Source: Asterionellopsis glacialis (Eukaryota; Bacillariophyta; Plagiogrammaphyceae; Rhaphoneidales; Asterionellopsidaceae). From it: a stretch of DNA of 45,311 nt. A program made the translations under genes and the position numbers. Under the pieces are notes generated by a model. It was not told the origin of the DNA. It was given only the letters and a program-made list of their open reading frames with translations, and searched no databases. Positions within the stretch are counted from its first letter, which is position 1. Every line of letters begins with the position of its first letter. Positions 41,131-45,311 of this stretch are shown here, piece after piece. Location: positions 1-45,311 of the forward strand of contig WKLE02005142.1 of assembly GCA_014885115.2 (NCBI GenBank). Reading direction: 5' to 3'.

Positions 41131-41869
41131 GGTGTATAATATAGTATCTTATTTGAATTGAAAACTAGAATGATCTATCTATTAATTATGTTGCGTTTGT
41201 TGTTTGCAATGTGTTGGTCTGATGACAAGTAACTCGACACAGAGACAGAACCGGGGGAAAAAAGAATGGTGGGGTTTGGTGTTGTTGATAACACAGTTGT
41301 TCTACGCAGGATACCTTGACGCATGTACCAGGTGCCTGTTCGTTTTCTCTAGACAAGTGTCCTTATGTTCTTCGCTTTTGTCTTTCGATGGCATTAGCCT
41401 GATCAGAAACAACACATGGACCCCAGCATCCCACTTTTTGCAATGCTCGAATCTTCCAGAACCATTATTTTTTTGTGGTAAAAAGACCCGGAGAACAAAG
41501 AACAACTTCTTGCGTTTCTGGACCAAGAGTATGAACGGTCACATTTCTCACCTCATAACCTATTCCCATTTTCATACGTCTTTGCGTCGTACGTCATTCG
41601 ATAGATAACCGTCTTGCAGGTGTACGTTCGTACTTCAATCTCCCAAGAAAATGTGACCAACTACCCCCCTCCACCGTCGAACATGCAAGTGCAACCAAGG
41701 AAAAAAAAATGATGGACGAAAAAAAAATAAAAAAATATAGTTTGCAAGATAAAAAGAAAACGACGCAGCACGCCCTATTCTCATTTCACACATCATCACA
41801 ATTGCGTTCGAAGTGACATCCACCTATAAACAACAAACCACTTTTATACAGCAACAGCACCAGACCATC
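41131..41869. promoter_or_regulatory. Divergent promoter region, repeat protein and zuotin genes
   Basis: This 739-bp space holds both promoters. TACGTCATTCG at about 41588 contains a TGACGT core on the minus strand. The 134-codon frame at 41204 is not supported by any family pattern. Confidence 0.45.
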
Positions 41870-43741
41870 ATGTCAGTTGTTGCCGTATCGACCTTGGATT
41901 GGCTAGGTCCATCATCTTCATTAGAAACTGCTACAGTTCATTGTGCGGGTGAATGTTATTTTGATTATGAATTACGTCGTTTAGAACACCGTCATTTTCG
42001 TCATGGATCATCCTTTTTAGATTCAGATGACGACAATGATAACAAGTCAGATGATGTTGTCACGAATGACGATATAGATTTATTAGCATTAGATCATGAT
42101 GAATTAGAATCCATGTCATACTATACGGTCTTGGGAGATATTCCTATGCATTCCACACCGGAACAAGTGAAACGTGCTTACCACAAGGCATGTTTAAAGT
42201 ACCATCCTGACAAAACGGGACGCGGCGAAGAAGATGAAGTGTTTTTAAAAGTAAAGGCAGCCTTTGATACCTTGAGTGATGTATCCAAACGTAAAAGTTA
42301 TGATTCATCTATCGATTTTGATGATAGTATACCCAAGGGTAACGAATCACCAGATGATTTTTATGATGCCTATGGGCCTGTCTTTGAACGCAATTTACGA
42401 TTTGATGCAAGATATGATCCTGAAAGACAATTGGATGCTAATAAAGGGGGAGGAGGTAAAAAGAATAACAAGCGCAACAACAAAAACAACAACAAAAAAG
42501 AAGATGCACCACCGCCTAAATTTGGTGATGATGATACACCTATTGAAAAGGTACACGAGTTTTATGATTATTGGATCAAGTTTGAATCATGGAGAGATTA
42601 TACATTAAAGGCAACAGAATTAACAGACAATCAAGATATTGAAAATGTAGAAAGTCGATATGAAAAGCGTTATATTGCCAAGGAAATTGATCGAAAGGCA
42701 AAGGCCTTGAAGCGTGAAGAAATGGCTCGTATCAATACCTTGGTAGAACGTGCCATGGCAGCAGATCCACGCATCAAGCGTGAAAAGGCACGAGAAAAAC
42801 AAGAAAAATTGCGGTTGGCAAAGGAACGTAAAGATCGTGAGGAAGCAGCTAAAAAGGCAGCTCTAGAAGAAAAGGAACGATTAGAAAAAGAAAAGGCTGA
42901 ACAAGAAGCCAAGGAACGTGCCGAGAAGGCGACTTTGAAGGCTCAACGGGAAAAGGAAAAGAAACAATTACGTAAGGCACGACAGCTTTTGCGTAAATTA
43001 ACCTTATCAGCCTTTACCAAGGCAACAGATGAGAAGAATATATGGGCAGACATGGAAGCTATGAATGATGATGTTGAATTGTTATGTGCGGAGTTATCTG
43101 TGATGCAAATAACAGAACTAACAGATGCATTGGGTGGTACAGACGCCTTGGATCATCCAAAAACGAATGCCTTGACACAAATCAAACAAAAGGTCGAGGA
43201 TACACAAGATGCAAAGGCGCAGGATTCCATTGAAGCTAAAAAACGACGCGAAGAAGCACGCCGTGTTGCTGCTGAAAAGGCTGAAAAGGCCAAGGCAGCT
43301 AAAGCTACAGCACCCTGGGCAAAGGAAGAATTGTCAGCCTTGGCAAAGGCGATAAAGAAGTATCCTGCCGGTGGAGCCAATCGTTGGGAAACCATTGCAT
43401 TATTTGTAAATAACATGTGTAGACCAGAAACACCACGAACCAAAGAGGAATGCATTGAACAATACAACAAACTTGCAACAAACAAACCAGGAAAACCTGC
43501 GAAAGGAGGAGCTCCTGCTGCATCATCTGCTGAAAAGCCTGCAGCTGGTGAACCAGCTGCACCGTCTGCAGCTTGGACTGACGAACAAGACAAGCTGTTA
43601 AAAGCAGCACTGAAAGAATTCCCTGCAAGTATAGAAAAGAACGAACGTTGGACCAACATTGCCAAGAAAATTCCTGGTAAGGGAAAAAAGGATTGTGTTC
43701 AACGATTTAAAGCAATTCGAGAAGCTCTAAAGAAAAAATAA
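41870..43741 (+). CDS. DNAJC2: Zuotin/ZRF1 (DNAJC2), ribosome-associated J-protein
   Basis: DNAJC2 sits at the ribosome exit tunnel with an Hsp70 partner and helps nascent chains fold; forms with SANT domains also act in chromatin. From the first ATG at 41870 the protein has 623 residues, close to the human 621. Order of parts: N-terminal segment with GECYFDYELRRLEHR; J domain about 83-165 with the HPD triad at 112-114; the zuotin homology region FDARYDPERQLDANKGGGG... and EFYDYWIKFESWRDY; a long charged Lys/Glu helix (about 270-385) for ribosome binding; a four-helix-bundle part; and two SANT/Myb domains at about 481-535 and 567-623. The open frame extends upstream only to a GTG, so the ATG is chosen. 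No intron. Confidence 0.96.
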   Translation: MSVVAVSTLDWLGPSSSLETATVHCAGECYFDYELRRLEHRHFRHGSSFLDSDDDNDNKSDDVVTNDDIDLLALDHDELESMSYYTVLGDIPMHSTPEQVKRAYHKACLKYHPDKTGRGEEDEVFLKVKAAFDTLSDVSKRKSYDSSIDFDDSIPKGNESPDDFYDAYGPVFERNLRFDARYDPERQLDANKGGGGKKNNKRNNKNNNKKEDAPPPKFGDDDTPIEKVHEFYDYWIKFESWRDYTLKATELTDNQDIENVESRYEKRYIAKEIDRKAKALKREEMARINTLVERAMAADPRIKREKAREKQEKLRLAKERKDREEAAKKAALEEKERLEKEKAEQEAKERAEKATLKAQREKEKKQLRKARQLLRKLTLSAFTKATDEKNIWADMEAMNDDVELLCAELSVMQITELTDALGGTDALDHPKTNALTQIKQKVEDTQDAKAQDSIEAKKRREEARRVAAEKAEKAKAAKATAPWAKEELSALAKAIKKYPAGGANRWETIALFVNNMCRPETPRTKEECIEQYNKLATNKPGKPAKGGAPAASSAEKPAAGEPAAPSAAWTDEQDKLLKAALKEFPASIEKNERWTNIAKKIPGKGKKDCVQRFKAIREALKKK

Positions 43742-44191
43742 GTGTATTCAACAATGATATCTCTTTGCACACGAATACAAAGTAAGGACACAATTAACTT
43801 CTTTCTGAAAGGCACAGAAGAAAAGGAGTGTCATTTTTAAAATGAGATTAGACTTTATTATGGATAAACCAAGTTTGCTATAAAGATATACTGTATATCT
43901 TTCGCTTAGAGTCTCCCCCCGCGCGCGCCCTCCCTCATTCCTTTCTTCCTGTGTTGAAAACCAATATTTCTCAAACTTTTAAAAATTTATCATTCATTTC
44001 CTACTTCAGCTCTCTGTACTCTCTGATTTTATTATGAATCTACAGAAGATTCTAATCATTTTGCTCAATTTCAAAAATAAAATAACAAATCATGTCAAGT
44101 ACTGGAACATTCTTTAGTTTAACGTTTAACGTTTAAGGAAAAACCTGATGTGCAAGTAGAAAAAACCTCAAACTGAAACGGATTTGAGAAC
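43742..44191. other. Intergenic region between convergent genes
   Basis: 3' flanks of the zuotin gene (plus) and of the gene ending at 44192 (minus). It includes a short GCGCGCGC run near 43920 and a TTTAACG triplet of direct repeats at about 44118-44136. No gene is seen. Confidence 0.5.
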
Positions 44192-44926
44192 TTAGTATAT
44201 ATTAAAGTCATATTCGATCGTACCAGTTTTCCAATGAGAAACAACTCTTTTGTTGCGAGAACACTTTTCGGGTATCCATTTTGTACTAAATGGTGCAAAA
44301 TAACCGGGTGTGCACCTTTCTATGCTATTGCAGATGTCACTAATTCTTGGTGTATGAGACCAATCGTTACCGAAAGTATCTGATTCCCTTGTATGGATCT
44401 CAATATAATCGCTGGGACTGTTAACTTTGATATTTTGCATTTCAGGATGGGTTTTTTCCAAACCAATCAAACCTGATGATTCAGGAATGCCTTCGAGCTC
44501 TCCACTGGATGGAATGTAACTACCACTAAAGAAGACATTTGGAGTAATTTCCACAAAGTCCCCGGGATCTTGCATATTCCTGGTCAAGAAATCTCTGATA
44601 CTAAGAGTGCAAGGGTAACCATATTTTCCGCCAAGCATGGGAACAACTTTGCTGTTCTTTGCTTTCTGGTAGTTGTTATTGTACCCATTGGCAACAACCA
44701 TGACACATCCCATCAAAACAAAACACATTGTGGCAACCTTCCCCCATGGCACATTATGGAGTTCTCGGTCATCACGGATGTCGTTTTGAAGATTGTTTGC
44801 ATCATCACTATTTTTATTCACATCGTTGTCTGTAGGTATATTAAATTCATAAAAAAAGGTTTGACGTTGAGAAACCCTTGGGATATTGAAGTAAACACTA
44901 AAAAAGATACACTGGTACAACAACAC
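44192..44926 (-). CDS. Putative single-pass membrane protein, N-terminus uncertain
   Basis: The open frame has 244 residues. A basic/acidic region (about 35-60) precedes one membrane helix (KVATMCFVLMGCVMVVANG, about 62-81). The remaining 160 residues form an outer or lumenal domain with a few cysteines (YPCTLS, DICNSIERC, EKCSRN) and no recognised family. The first ~30 residues look unlike coding sequence, and a good acceptor (ATACCTACAG on the minus strand, exon start at about 44829) suggests that the true 5' part lies in an upstream exon not identified here. Confidence 0.55.
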   Translation of the reverse strand: MLLYQCIFFSVYFNIPRVSQRQTFFYEFNIPTDNDVNKNSDDANNLQNDIRDDRELHNVPWGKVATMCFVLMGCVMVVANGYNNNYQKAKNSKVVPMLGGKYGYPCTLSIRDFLTRNMQDPGDFVEITPNVFFSGSYIPSSGELEGIPESSGLIGLEKTHPEMQNIKVNSPSDYIEIHTRESDTFGNDWSHTPRISDICNSIERCTPGYFAPFSTKWIPEKCSRNKRVVSHWKTGTIEYDFNIY

Positions 44927-45274
44927 TACAGATTGAAAACCTTAAGGTCCAAAACACGCATAACGTTTTCCGAACATGCATTTCACTGGATGAAAAAATT
45001 TACCAATGTTCATATTCTCCACATCGGGAATGGAATTGTATTGATTCACCATGATAAAATCCTTTATTTCTTCCTTCAGGCCATATTATGACAACAGGGT
45101 GAGGAAAAAGGATGATTTCTATGGCATCTATATCTTTCTGATGATTGTGTATCTTTGGATACCCTCACGCAAGGATGACATCAGCTCCTCTAGATGTCAG
45201 ATTCTTGATCTCAGCCTATCACAATCATCAAAAACGAGTCGTATAAATTTTCCTAGAGTGTCTACTCTACCGAC
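44927..45274. other. Window-edge region
   Basis: This may hold the promoter or a first exon of the minus-strand gene at 44192. No coding frame with a family pattern was found. Confidence 0.35.
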
Positions 45275-45309
45275 GTCCTCAATTGAGGCATAGTGCCTCA
45301 ATTGAGGAC
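45275..45309. repeat. Perfect inverted repeat, 16-bp arms
   Basis: GTCCTCAATTGAGGCA (45275-45290) and its exact reverse complement (45294-45309) are separated by TAG. Each arm itself contains the palindrome CCTCAATTGAGG. This is either a hairpin or the end of an inverted-repeat element that continues outside the window. Confidence 0.9.
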
Positions 45310-45311
45310 AA

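Noticed and set aside
41204..41608. 134-codon plus-strand frame
   Set aside because: It sits in the divergent promoter space, has random-looking composition and no domain pattern.
43153..43665. 170-codon minus-strand Ala/Ser/Phe-rich frame
   Set aside because: It is antisense to the Lys/Glu-rich and SANT part of the zuotin gene.
44118..44136. TTTAACG repeats as a telomere-like tract
   Set aside because: Only about two to three units, and not of the TTAGGG type; chance or simple repeat is enough.

Overview
The window looks like nuclear DNA of a diatom (photosynthetic stramenopile). The main reason is that four predicted proteins begin with a signal peptide ending at, or very near, a phenylalanine (ASAF-AP, ANA-F, VNG-F twice). 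That is the bipartite plastid-targeting signature of diatoms with secondary plastids. Short GT-AG introns (119-243 nt), compact genes on both strands, long Gln/Asn/Ser/Asp homopolymers and short intergenic spaces fit the same picture. There are no prokaryotic operons. This assignment comes from sequence character only; no database was searched.

Left arm (1-16.1 kb): a SAM-dependent methyltransferase, a tRNA-Pro(AGG), a single-pass membrane protein, a plastid-targeted alpha/alpha-barrel-like protein, a two-exon MCM-binding protein (MCMBP/ETG1), a low-complexity orphan, and a three-exon gene with two tandem hemerythrin-like (HHE) domains that appear to have lost metal ligands.

Middle (16.1-26 kb): a gene-poor block about 10 kb long, built largely of terminal-inverted-repeat elements. 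Three of them (16776-17160, 17164-17949, 17953-18624) sit end to end and appear to share TAA/TTA target sites, as PIF/Harbinger-type elements would. Others lie at 18854-19309, 20942-21879, 21905-23637 and 25401-25794. A frameshifted retrotransposon gag remnant lies at about 24390-25315. Several microsatellites are embedded in the block.

Right arm (26-45.3 kb): a conserved tail-anchored-looking protein, a leucine-rich-repeat protein, a plastid EF-hand protein followed by a decayed partial copy of its own 3' end, COG5 of the Golgi tethering complex, a two-exon class II-type histone deacetylase with a poly-Ser insert near the active site, a small plastid protein, a plastid-targeted repeat protein, the ribosome-associated J-protein zuotin/DNAJC2, and an unrecognised membrane protein.

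Most genes are unrelated housekeeping functions (replication, Golgi traffic, chromatin, translation), so no multi-gene pathway is evident. The most promising undescribed item is the plastid-targeted repeat protein at 39455-41130. It has three copies of a short basic-aromatic motif (SRWG) spaced by Ala/Pro-rich linkers, an architecture reminiscent of Rubisco-linker proteins of pyrenoids. The second is the chained transposable-element block.
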